A stretch of DNA of 64,000 bases. It comes from Halichondria panicea (Eukaryota; Porifera; Demospongiae; Suberitida; Halichondriidae). The position numbers and the translations under genes were made by a program. This document shows positions 40,144 through 52,100 of the stretch, piece by piece. Position 1 is the first letter of the stretch. The number at the start of each line of letters is the position of its first letter. The notes beneath the pieces were generated by a model that was not told the origin of the DNA, made no database searches, and saw only the letters and a program-made list of their open reading frames with translations. The stretch spans positions 699,001-763,000 of the forward strand of contig NC_087392.1 of the NCBI RefSeq assembly GCF_963675165.1, given 5' to 3'.

Positions 40144-40777
40144 TCATCTTCCATATTTTTTAAAATACACAGAACAACACGCAACAAAACAGACAAGAAA
40201 TGTAAGGTACTGAAACATGATCACAAAAGCAGTAAAACTGTACACGTAAGTATCACAGTCTAAGCAATCCCCACTGGGGGTCAGTGATGGTGGGGGGGTC
40301 ATCACTGAGATCTGAGTGCCCCCTTCACTATCTACGAGTACCGTGGTATTAACCACCACAAAGTCATTTAGCATAGTATCTGTAGTGCAACCGGATCGGG
40401 CTATGGAGATGGTGAACAACCAGTAGGTTCCCACTAGTAACCAAATGAAGAGGAAGAGGGCTAAACAGTCAAACATTCTCAAAGTCCGATAGATAGACTC
40501 GTGTTGAGAGCTGCGCTTGATACCCATACACATAGAGAATTGGAAGATGATTTCTGCAACGAATATGAAACCTGCTATCAGGAGGTAGAGAGGAATCTCA
40601 TGTCTGACACACACTCCAACATTTAGCCCACCTGTGAGGATGCAGAGATGGAATTTTAGAACTGTATTGTTTGCTTTATTATACGTAAAAAGGATGTTTA
40701 TAAACTTATAAATGACTGTTGAAAAGCTGAGGCCAATATAATGAAGTGATGTGTAACTTGATACATAAACAGTGGTT

Positions 40778-40875
<98 letters not shown>

Positions 40876-42005
40876 AGCATCATTACTCACCGATAATAAT
40901 CATAGCAACTGGCAGAGATAACAGCAGAAGAATGGCTCCGGAAACGACAACTGTTAGTGTGTGCATGAAGAGTGTTGAGTAGATGTGAGTAACTAGGTTT
41001 CAACATCACTATGGCAATCAGGTCTAGTTACAGGGTAAGGGGATCAAATTGTATACCATTGTGTACTCACATAATTATACGGTGTGGTAATGCAATATTT
41101 GAACCTAGCGGCATGCATAGTACACGCAGTGCGTACACGTGGATGCCTCAATTGAGCTAGATATAGGCCACCAAGGCTATAGCTATAGGATAATGACTAC
41201 TATCATACTATAGCTATAACTTACATGTAATAGAGCTAATATTACAGTAAGCTACAAGCTCTGAAGCTAACCCTAGAAAGCTGTACTGTCATACCCACCC
41301 ATGCACACACAGTGGCATTAGCTGCCTCACTCACAAGTGGATGCAAGTTTGTTGTTCTCAAGACGTTCTTTGAGTTTTTGAAACAAGCTCTGACTGCGTG
41401 GTTGTGTGTGTCTCTGCAGTGTCTGCCTGATCGTTCTCTTCTTCTTGTGATGACCAAACAGCTGCCGATATGTGGGTGGAGCTTCACCTGTAACGAGGGG
41501 AGAAACATAATAATAGTTATATGCACGTAAGTAGTACAGTAGTAACTTGCTGTCTCATTTGTCATTTGTGCTATGCATTCATAGTTAATTTTAGTTATAA
41601 ACAATCACAGCATTGAATTGACAAAATGATAAACAGTAGTGCTCTGGTCAATGGTAGCAATTATCATTACCATTGATCAGAGCACCAAAGTTGATTGTTT
41701 GCATGCGGCATTTAATTTACAGAAGCCCATACCTGACCACCAGTACGCCGTTTAAAAATGCACGTAACCATACTATAGTGCTGCTGATGCATATTAAAGC
41801 TCCTGTAAGGATTCAAATTATCCCTGTGATGGCTAATGACAGTAACTCACTGATTAGTGCAGCCTCCCTGGCAGCCTCCGAGTCCTTGTTGGCCCGAGGC
41901 TGCAGGTTCTCATAGAGCACCCCCCCTAACCCATCCGTACCCTCTCCCTCGTCACGCTGCACCACTACACTGGCATACTCGGGCAGCTCCTCTGGCAGGA
42001 CTGTG

Positions 42006-42085
<80 letters not shown>

Positions 42086-42573
42086 TGTGTGTGTGTGTGG
42101 TGTGTGTGTGTGTGTGTGTGTGTGGGGTGTGTGTGTGTGTGTGTGTGGTGTTTTTGTTGTAAACAAGTGTCTGCCAAGAAATTGTCAACACAGTATTCTT
42201 ACTCAACTATGAAATTGTTGGAACCCAGCTGGATGATCTATGAATGACACGATGTGTAGTGCCGACTCGGGTATAGGTAGACAATGGACGTATGATTTAC
42301 ACATTATAGTAGCAAATTCAATAATGGGGCTTAATGTTAGAATGTTAGAATGCTTAAATTATTATTGTCTATATAGCTCCATGGATAATACAAACCAGCA
42401 AACTTACTGTGTTGAGAGTGTCCAGCAGCCTCTAGCTCTGGATTCACACTGACAGGCTCCAGGTCTTCACTGCCTTGACCTGTAGCGGGCTCGTTAACAG
42501 AGGACTCTCTCTCCGAGCCTGCAGAGCAGCTCACAGTGATCGCAACAGTCTCCATGCTTATAGAGTCAGTCAT
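40144..42573 (-). CDS. TMEM272-like four-pass membrane protein, copy B
   Basis: Five exons in phase (42573-42408, 42000-41851, 41487-41335, 40950-40891, 40631-40144), 338 residues. An acidic N-terminus is followed by EAPPTYRQLFGHHKKK (the PPxY-LFG motif of the family). Helices follow: SGAILLLLSLPVAMIIIG (exactly one 60-base exon, as in copy A), VCVRHEIPLYLLIAGFIFVA, ALFLFIWLLVGTYWLF, and a C-terminal helix around AFVIMFQYLTFLVCFVACC. Unlike copy A it ends directly after the last helix (YFKKYGR). Introns carry long CA/TG tracts. The start codon lies 12 bases past the proposed stop of the upstream CNB gene. Confidence 0.85.
40781..40869. repeat. (TG)n microsatellite, nearly pure
   Basis: About 88 bases of uninterrupted TG in the last intron of TMEM272-like B, about 20 bases inside the splice donor. 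Confidence 0.97.
42002..42150. repeat. (TG)n microsatellite with GGTGTG interruptions
   Basis: About 150 bases. On the sense strand of TMEM272-like B it is (CA)n that ends in the CAG acceptor of exon 2. Confidence 0.95.
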
Positions 42574-42585
42574 ATCAGTAGCTAG

Positions 42586-44784
42586 CTACACTGAAGCTGC
42601 CAGCCTGCTGCATATAAATTATTGATTGTGCTCTGACTATGGAATGCAGTTGATGGGTGGAGCTATTCCTCCAATTGACATGAGAATGTGGTTTAAAAAC
42701 ATGTGCAGATAAGCACAAGAGAGAAAGTGAAACACATATGTATGTATACATGTTCATGATTGGGTAGGATGATACTAAAAGAGATAAAGTTATTTCCTTA
42801 TCTTGTACCTGGACAGCAGAACTTGTAGTGCACGAAGTTCTTCCTGAAACTGCAGAACGAAATACATACTCGTAATAAATTAGCAGCACAAACCATTGCA
42901 ATGTGTACAACCAAGACATGCAAACTTAATGTATAACTTATCTATGTGCAAGAATGCAATGCTTGATAACTGACCGTATTGAGCATTTCCAAGAGGACCT
43001 CCTTGCTCACCATGGCCACGATCACAGGACCGGCAGCTTTGGCTGAATAACTGAGCTTCACACTGTTAAAGAACTCTGACAAGAAACAGAAAAAGGCAAT
43101 TATACATTTAAGGCAATAAAAGGCTATGAAAAGCTATGAAAGGCTATGCAGGACCATCCACCAACATTTGTTGAAGGTGTGATCCTTTGATCTACATTGC
43201 TGTTGGCTGCTAATCGTGGATTATGTCTAGTTGACCAAATAGACACTGTGCGCTTTTACATACACTCACCTAGATGACCCAAACAACACCCTTCATCAGA
43301 GCATCCCACTGTTTTGGTCTCCACAATATTCTCCCCTTTCAAAATGTGAACTCTGCACAAACAAACACACGGTGGTCAGGTGTATAGTCAAACACACACA
43401 AGCATGCACTCACCGTCCCTTCAGAATGAGGAAGAGGTAATTAGCCTCTTCTCCAGCACTGTAGATCACATCACCAGGATCAAACAGCACTAGGCGTGCA
43501 AATAAGGAGGTCAATATAAATGTTATCATAAAGAAAATGGAGTGATCCAACTCACTAGGAATGGCTAACTCAGCAATAAATTCCATTGCTTCTAGGGATA
43601 AGTCAGACAAGATAGATTCCTATAATTATAAAAGGAAAGATAATATGAAATGTAGGCAGAGAAAGTGAAACTGACCTTCAAGCAGCTGAGAACAACGTTA
43701 CGTGCCAAAACTCTTTGTCCAAATATCTCACTTGACTCTAGATATGACCTGCAGTTTAAGCAAACACATTCACACAGTATAAAGAATACAAAGTATGATG
43801 ATCGAACGAGTGGCCCACCTTTTGACACACCAGTTGAGCATGACCTCTTTGCTGAACCCTTGAGCACCTGTCTCAACACTGGCATACTCTCGTATAACAT
43901 CAGCAGGTATGAGGAGCAGGGTCACCTTCCTGTGTGCATGACAACAGCATCATGTGTACATGTACATGTAGGTGGTGTAACCTAAAAGAAAACACAATTC
44001 AACTGCCAGAAACAGCTAAATTTACTTTGTGCCAATCCCTGGCCCTACAGTCATGCCATAATACAGTTCAGTACGAACCGTACAGTGACAAAACAAACAC
44101 ACCTGCTGACCACTTCGACCCCTCTGTTTGAAGGCACCCTAAACAAGACTGAGAGCTCCCCAAAGAAGTCCCCAGCCTCTAACCTCTGAGTGACAGTCTC
44201 CCCATCAGCAGCACACATGTCCAGCACTCCATCTTGCACAATGTATATGCCGCTAGTCTTCAAGAGAGACTCTCCCTCGCCTACAGTGTCATCTTTTCGA
44301 GTGATAGTCTCAACATACGATAGCACCCTCTCGGCATTCAAATGAACTCCAGAATTGACAAGTCCTGCCTCTATTGTGGCTAGACACTCTCGTACCATAG
44401 CTTTCTGTTCATCATCAATGGAGGGAACTGGTGATGGACGGCCAACACTACCGGACTCTTCATCCATAGGGATAGCACTGCGTCTTGTAGTTTCAGATGT
44501 CATGTGAGGTGATCTGCTGCTCAGATTGCTGGCGTTGCTCCTCCCTTCACTCTGGGCTATACTGCGAGATGAGCGGGAGGTTCCCGGTAGATCCCCTCCT
44601 TGCTGTGGACCTGCATGTACGAGTGCCAAGTTAATGGTGTTAAAAGTTACGTCTATTTTCTCCCCTGAGGAAGGTTTCTCATGTCATTACTTTGTGCAGG
44701 AGATTCCCTGAGACTGGTATCAGAGCCTGTGGAGGCAGCCGAAGTTGCAGATCTCATCTTGACCCCTGTGTACATCAGAGCCAT
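42586..44784 (-). CDS. Protein with two cyclic-nucleotide-binding-type domains
   Basis: Ten exons in phase (44784-44691, 44610-44103, 43929-43819, 43748-43676, 43619-43556, 43489-43414, 43352-43270, 43075-42975, 42849-42809, 42607-42586), about 390 residues. A Ser/Arg-rich N-terminus precedes a first CNB-type beta roll (SGIYIVQDGVLDMCA; GDFFGELSVLFRVPSNRGVE), in which the FGEL phosphate cassette and an Arg are kept. A second beta roll (LFDPGDVIYSAGEEANYLF, LKGRVHILKG) has no clear FGE cassette. Linking helices contain ESSEIFGQRVLA. No kinase or channel segment is present, so it is not PKA catalytic or CNG. The start could instead be the Met at 44757, and the 22-base last exon is the least certain part. 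Function unknown. Confidence 0.75.
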
Positions 44785-44995
44785 TGCCAGTCTTCTGTTA
44801 CACGCTCCTGGCAAGCCAGTAAGTAAGAGATTACATGGAGTAGTATAATTATGAAGTGTTAATCTGTTGTCAAGGTTTCTACTTGGAGCACACCATAACA
44901 ATCTTTTCCAAATTGTGCCCCCATCAGAAGATGTATCTGAATGCCTCTAAGTGCTAGTATGTAGCCACGTACCTATTGTTAAGTGTCCTGAAGTC

Positions 44996-45845
44996 ATGGT
45001 GCCTCAGTTATCTCTCAGTGGACCAAGAATCAAGTGGTATATTCTGTCTTCAATTGGTATTATAATCCTGAGTCTGGTTGTGGACCATTACCTGAACAAA
45101 TGGGCTACTCTCTGTGACCTCTTTGTTCATGTCATACTCATCAGGGTCATCACAAGGGCATTGACAGACAACATGGTCCATGCTGCGGTGGCTGGCTGGA
45201 GTTGGTTGAACGTGTGGCTGCTGCAGACGAAAGAGGAATGGAGTAGACGGATAGTCTGCCAAATACTCATATGCACGACCATGGGATCTCTGCTTGATAT
45301 TGACCACTTTATACAAACAGTAACACTAGATATACAGGTACGTATATCTTTAAAAAACCACACTAATCGAGATATAATTATACACATTACTATAATTTGT
45401 GCAGCCATTCTGGCATTTTAATATTGTATTTCTGTTTATGTTATAGGATGCCGTTCATCTTTCTCATCGACCGGTTCTGCACAACACAACACTGATCCTC
45501 GCTGTAACGGTCCTCATCTTTATACTCGTCTGTGTCATCTCACGTTACAGAACACGCCCACTGTTCTATGATGTCCCTGCTATGTTCTTCATTGCGTGTA
45601 TCTCTCATCAACTCAGAGACTCCACTAGAAGAGGCTTGTGGCTGCCTCCCTGTGGGTCCCTGCCCCCACACAGGTTGTATCTGCTGGTGCTGGGCCTACT
45701 ACCAGTGGTCGTGGTGGCCTTGAGACGGCGGTTCAAACTGTTTGCACCACTAGAGACTGTCAGTAAACACAACGATCATCGAGATCTGCTGTTTGCACCA
45801 CTAGAGACTGTCAGTAAACACAACGATCATGTGCCATCTGTCTAG
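44996..45845 (+). CDS. TMEM267: TMEM267-like multi-pass membrane protein
   Basis: Two exons (44996-45337, 45447-45845), 246 residues; human TMEM267 is about 215. Family blocks are ALTDNMVHAAVAGWSWLNVW, GSLLDIDHF, HRPVLHNTTLI and CISHQLRDSTRRGLWLPPCG. Four or five hydrophobic helices are visible. The function of TMEM267 is not established; it looks like the LexA-binding/metal-dependent hydrolase-like membrane fold with conserved DxDH. The C-terminal 34 residues contain an in-frame duplication. The start lies about 210 bases from the divergent CNB gene, and the gene converges on ATM. Confidence 0.88.
45738..45839. repeat. 51-bp in-frame tandem duplication in TMEM267
   Basis: CTGTTTGCACCACTAGAGAC and the following bases through AACGATCAT occur twice, 51 bases apart, giving LFAPLETVSKHNDH twice at the protein C-terminus. 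The two copies look identical over about 40 bases, so the duplication is recent. Confidence 0.95.
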
Positions 45846-46137
45846 GGTCAATTTATATTTAGGTTATTTATTTCAATTCATCAATAACAAGAGTAGATAA
45901 TAGTACTCTTGTTAATAACTATAATTCATCATTTATCGTCATCTATAGAGACGTAAAAATCATTTATGGTGCAAATTATATAATTATGATGAAATAATTA
46001 ACATGATAAATTAATTTTATATACATGTGCTGTATAAGTGAATTTTGACAATAATTAATAACTAACAAAACCTGTGACAAACAGATAAACGTGGAATGGC
46101 CGGGTATAATGATAGCTGATTCAAGTCAGTTAAGTTC

Positions 46138-49100
46138 TCATATCCACGGTTGCCAGCCAGGGAAGAGGACACAGAGATTAGCAGGGTCAGTGGCTTCCTG
46201 GATGAGTCTGTTCACTTGTCCATTCACACTCAGTGGTACTCCATCCTCGATCCCTCCCAACTTCTCCTGCAGTCTCAGCAGGACTCTCTCTGCCATCTTG
46301 TTGGTGCCATTAGCCCCACTGGCTAGCTCCATGGTCGTGCCGGAGGGAGTGGCGGGAATGTCGTCATACGTGTCTGCTCTCTGGAGGTGGAGTGCCTTGA
46401 GGGGGCTCAGGGTCCATTGGTAGAGGGGGTCATGGAGAAGTACCTAGTGGAGGGCAGAGCATTAAAATCATAGAATATTGAGCAGTATACTAGTCAATGC
46501 ACACTATTGTAGTGCACATACACACTAATTAGTATCAGTATACAGAAAATACAAAGCAACGAACAAGTTAATAACTAGAGTCATACGTACATGTACGTGT
46601 ACGTATAGATCATCAGTAATTTCCCACCTCCACTATGGTTCGCAGTTCTTCCTGGTGTGCTCTCATGAGAACCATGGTCTTCTCACAGCAGCGTCTGAAC
46701 ACACCCTCCACCCCAGCTATACCCATCCCATCCACCACATCCCTCGTCAGACGAAATGGAACAGTCTCTGGAGTTGGCAGTGTCTTGCCCTGCTCAAATG
46801 CAACTCCTGTGTGACAAATAGCCACAAGTTAAGCAACTATTCATAATAGTTACAGAGCTACACAAGTGACTACATGCATGTACACAGACGTGTGCATGGA
46901 CATCAATGATATGACGTGATGGTATTGTGTACAGGGCTTTTGTTATGAATAACTCACCTAGGTCAATGTGAATGAACTCTGCTGTGTTCTTGTCAATCAG
47001 AATGTTCTGTACATGACGATCACCCAGACCAAGAAGGTAGCCCACTGCAGTAACATTACAGTCAATAATTACCTTATTATTAAAAATACGTGTACACACA
47101 TACAGTATATATAATGTATGAGGATCAGTACACAGTATAATGCCAGAGGATCAGTGTGCAGTGTGGCTCACCGATGGACGAGGCTGCCACACTCCTGGTG
47201 TACGTGAGCCTCCTCTCAAACCACTGAGGGGGACTGGGGAACTTCTCCATAAAGAAATGGTGGAACACAGGAACAAAGTGGCGGCAGATCTCAGAGTAGG
47301 CCTTGATCTTGGATTTCCGGTCACTTGCAGCTGCCTAAAAACAAAGGTAGACAACAAGGACTGTAATATTAGGACGAGAGGGAAATCACCTACATGTGTA
47401 TGTAAAATTATAGTTACACGCTGTCGCAAAATAATTTCAAATTCAAAACCAAATCTAATGGTACTGTATCTGCTCAGTAAGGTATAGGGTGCAGTGGTCC
47501 CACCATGGTCTGACTCACAGTAAGTTTCTTTCTGCAGTCCATTGATGACCAGTCGTTGGGTTGGTAGCGATGATGAGCCCCCTGCTGGTGGTTTCTAGGG
47601 GGGCCAATCAGATACTGCCCCAGAGGACACGTCTCCTCACACCATTCCACAATACCTGAGCGCTGAGACAACGGGATCACCTGGAGGTAACAAAGAAAAG
47701 AACAAAGAATCACAAGAGCACATTAGAGTTCAGTTTACCCTCCAATCTATTGCCATTATACTGCCTGTACAATAATTATACACATGCCACTACTGGCCTC
47801 GTATTCAGCTGGTCTATCGGGCTGTGAAATGCACATGATTTTTAATGGATATTTCACATTTCATGGTATGTACTATCCTTGAAATTCTTAATTTTAATAG
47901 GTGTTATCAATGATTTGCCCATGAAAAGGCAATTAAGTCATTGTGATTAATCCATAACATTTTCCCTGAAAAGTAATGGATATGCACCCAACAGTGTGCA
48001 ATATGTTACCTTGTATGTGCGGACACAGAGCCTTCTCTTGCTGGTGGTGGGCTCCTTCTTGAGCAGTCGGTTGACTAGCACAAACACTTGTTGCATGACT
48101 GCATCCTGACGTAGATCATCCTTTCCCTGTAGAGGAAAAGTTATAGTGTTTAGAACATGGTGAGCATTGCACCAAATATGGATAATGTTCCATAATAAAT
48201 TATGGCAGTAGGTCATTAATCTTAGCCACACAGGTTCAACACTGTACGTGCACACAAGTAATGGAATGTTAATTGTATTCATAACATGGTATTAGATATC
48301 ACATGATCTTGAAAAATGGCATCGCCAAACAACATTCAAGCTGCTTGTTATGTGGCTGAACCAGATCAATCACCACCACCTCATGTTGTTCAAGAACCTC
48401 CCACTAACGAAACAGCTGAACTAGACTATGACTTTGTCGAGCAGCCTGACCAAGACTACTTCTGTCCTGTGAGCTTAGAGCTACTTGTTGAGCCACACCA
48501 AACGTCATGCTGCGGCCATCACATCTCCCAGCAAGCTGCTAACAGACTCATAAGAGAACGAAAGCCATGCCCAATGTGCAAAGAAGACAACTTTGCTACT
48601 CATGAGGACAAGTTCTTCAAACGCAATTGCATCAACAAGCTTAAGGTTTACTGCTCCCACAAGAAGAGTGAGTGTGAGTGGACGGGGGAACTGGGGGACC
48701 TGAACCACCACACCACTGCCTGTCCAAAACGTCCCTGGAAGTGCCAGTATTGTGATCATGAATCGATCTACGAGATGGGACCAACTGACCACACCCCCAA
48801 CTGCCCCAACTTCCCCCTGCCCTGTCCCAACCAATGTGAGATTGGTACCGTCCCTCGCTGCCAAGCTGATAGCCACCTGCTGGAGTGCCCCCTACAACTA
48901 GTGGAGTGTAAGTTTGCTGGTACTGGATGTAACGTGAAGGTTCCTCGAAGAGATATGGCGGGTCACATGACAGAGAATGCCCAACACCACCTCATGACAG
49001 CCACCCTCCTCAATCTGAGACTCACGAGAGAGCTACACCAGAAAATGGAGGAGAAAGATCAACAGATTACTGAGCTGAAACAGCAGATGACAGATAAAAT

Positions 49101-52100
49101 CGCAGCTCAGCTTGATCAGCAAAAAGAATATTTTGATTCCAAACTACAAAACCAAACCGAAACTTTCGATGCAAAGTTTCAGCAACAAGCAATGAAGCTA
49201 AACACCATAGAGGCTAATAGTTCATTTCTTAGATATTCTATCGGCTTACCTGTTAGATTCACTTGTCACAAGCTTACTCTTTCCGAATTCAAGAAATTTC
49301 AGGCAGAGGGACGTAGCTGGTTTAGTGAACCTTTCTACAACTACCCAGGAGGGTACAGATTCAAACTAAACATTGACATCGATGAAACGAATTTGTCGGC
49401 TTATCTCTATTTGTTAAAGGGTGACTATGACGATGAGAGGCAATGGCCTATAAAAGTCACAGTGCGCCTAACCATGCTCAACCAGCAAAGAGACAACAAT
49501 CATCACGAATGCCCAGTGATTGAGGTCAGGTACCAGCAAGCAGCAGGAGAAAAGTTCGTGTGTATCGATGAGGAATACTTCCCTCTTAATCGATTACAAT
49601 CATATGTTCGTATTAAATACTTGTACAATGATAGCATCAAATTTAAACTAGAGCTAAAAATAAAACATTAACTTGAGAGGAACGTGAATGTTTTAATTTT
49701 CCTGTACCTGTATATTATTGTTGTTTTACGTAATTATATTATGAATCACCTTGACTAGTTGCCTCCTCCTCTTCCCGTCCGAGCCCACACAGGAGATGAC
49801 CTTGGGCAGGTTCACACCGCCAGCCAGCTCAAAGAATGGATCAAATCCATCCACACACACCACATTCTCATATGCACAGCTAGGGTCCACCTCGATGTCA
49901 ATAGTGGGCACGGCTGCTCCCCTCTTGGTGAGCTTGAGGAGGGGGCAGTTGGCGGGTAGGGGGAACGGTCCTCTCTGGTTCTTCATAGTCGAAACATCGT
50001 GGTAGGCCAGGTCCATATAGGCATCACACAGCTGCTCGGCAGACTGGATCAGAGCAGAGTTCTGTTTGCGAAGCTTTGTGATCAGGGCACTTGCAGCCTT
50101 CACTTTGTCCTGAGGGGAAAGGAAACACTTTCGTTAAGCATGCACGTAATAGCCACAATACATGAGTAACTGTCTTTAAGGGATGGCATAGTATCAATAG
50201 AAAATAAACGCCATCTACATCTAAGATGACACCTACTGTACTGTACTCTACTGTACTGTAGTATTTACTGTACATACATGTACATATGATGGGCATGAAA
50301 GTAAGTAAAAATAGAGAGAATTATCGGTGAAGGCAAGTGGTAACTGACCTCATCCACAGAACGTCCACTCCCTCCCTTGCGACTGAGACGACTGGTTCTC
50401 CCTGAGCTCTTGCCGCTCACATGACCAGAGCTGGAGAACTTGTCGTCCTTGCTAGCATTGCTCAGAGCCAGGATACTGTACAAGCAATGGTGGGGGTGGT
50501 CCAAAGCCGTCCGGTAGATGATCTGTACACACAAAAATAATAGTAAATATAGCATCTTTGAATGGCCATAACTTTAATGAGTATTTACACTTTGCAGTGT
50601 TTGTTGGAAGGGGTCAGAGTCCAAAGTTCGGGCACTCATCCTAGCAGCCAGTTGGTACATGAGAGGAAGGAATTTCCTCGTCTCAAGAGTCTTCACACCA
50701 TTCTGTACGAGGGGGTGGGGTGAACGACACCACGTACATGGATGGTGATTAAGAGCTAGCTTACTGTAATGATCTGGTTGACTTGTGGTAGATTGGAGTT
50801 AGCAAACCAGAGAGCGACCAATCGAAACACTCTCAGGTCATGCTCATCCTGCGTTAAACAAGCCAATAATTATCATAATGGGGGAAAGTGGGGAACAAAG
50901 AGAGAGTGGGGGATAGTAAAAGCGGGTAAACAATAGTGTTAGGCATACGCAAAAGCAAGCCTGCAATGTGTATGTATGAGATAATGTGTATGTATGAGAT
51001 AAGACCACAAAAACATTATAAGTCCCTCTATGAGATATCCCACCACCAATGCATGGTTAGACTCACGCCAGCTTTGAGGCAGAGGATGTAGTTGTGTAGC
51101 GCCTTCTCTAGGAAGTCTTGCTTCTCCCCCAGTAGATTACCCATGGCTATCTCGTCCTCACTGCTATGAGCCTGGAGCATATGCACATGTCTACAAAGAG
51201 AGAAGTATTGACAGTTAAAAGGTGTACAACAATATACTGTTACACATCACAACAGACATACATTGTAAGGATAAACACGCACGCACGCACACACAGAACC
51301 TTCTTATCTGCTCGGCATCAACGGACATGGTTTGTATCTTATGTAGCTCTTGTTTGGAGGTCTCCAGCAGCTGCTTCTTGTTTAGGAATGAGTTGGACTC
51401 CATGTGTCTCTGAATCCTCTTATACTGAGTGTCTGAGTACCTAGCTAGAGTGAGGTAAGCCTTGACCACACCAGAGCTGCCTCTCTGGTCCGCCATCATG
51501 GAGACAGACTTCTCAAGGTATTTGGACATGATGACTGAGGGACTCTCTGACTGAGTGTCCGCAAGCCAGCTGCCGTACAGAGAGAGGGCCAGTGGGTACA
51601 GGGCCACCACGTCAGGCGGGAACTGGGACAGCTGAACCAAAAAGTTACCAAAATGATGAATTAACATGACAAAGGGTACATAGGAGTAATTCAGGAGGTA
51701 CGACAGGCGTGGTGCGGCTCAAGCAATTAGCCTTTGATTGAGCAATAATTATCCGCCCACGTCGTATGTTTTTGCAGGCTAATTGCTTGAGCTGCACCGC
51801 GCCTGTCGGACTTCTTCTGGGAGTAATTTAGCAATTACAAAAAAGTATATAATATATACTGTATAGCGGATTACTTTCGTATTGTAGAGCATCATACGAA
51901 AATTAAAACTACGAAATTATTCTACCGCAATAGGTTTAATGTCACTATTCTAAGCTGTATGAATATTTAAAATACGAAATATTGAAATGAGTAGTTCATA
52001 CGAAAATTTGCACCAACAAAAATTATCCGCTATATACGGTATAAATGATCATAATAATTATATAAAGCTATAGGTTAAACACACCAAAATATACATGTAC

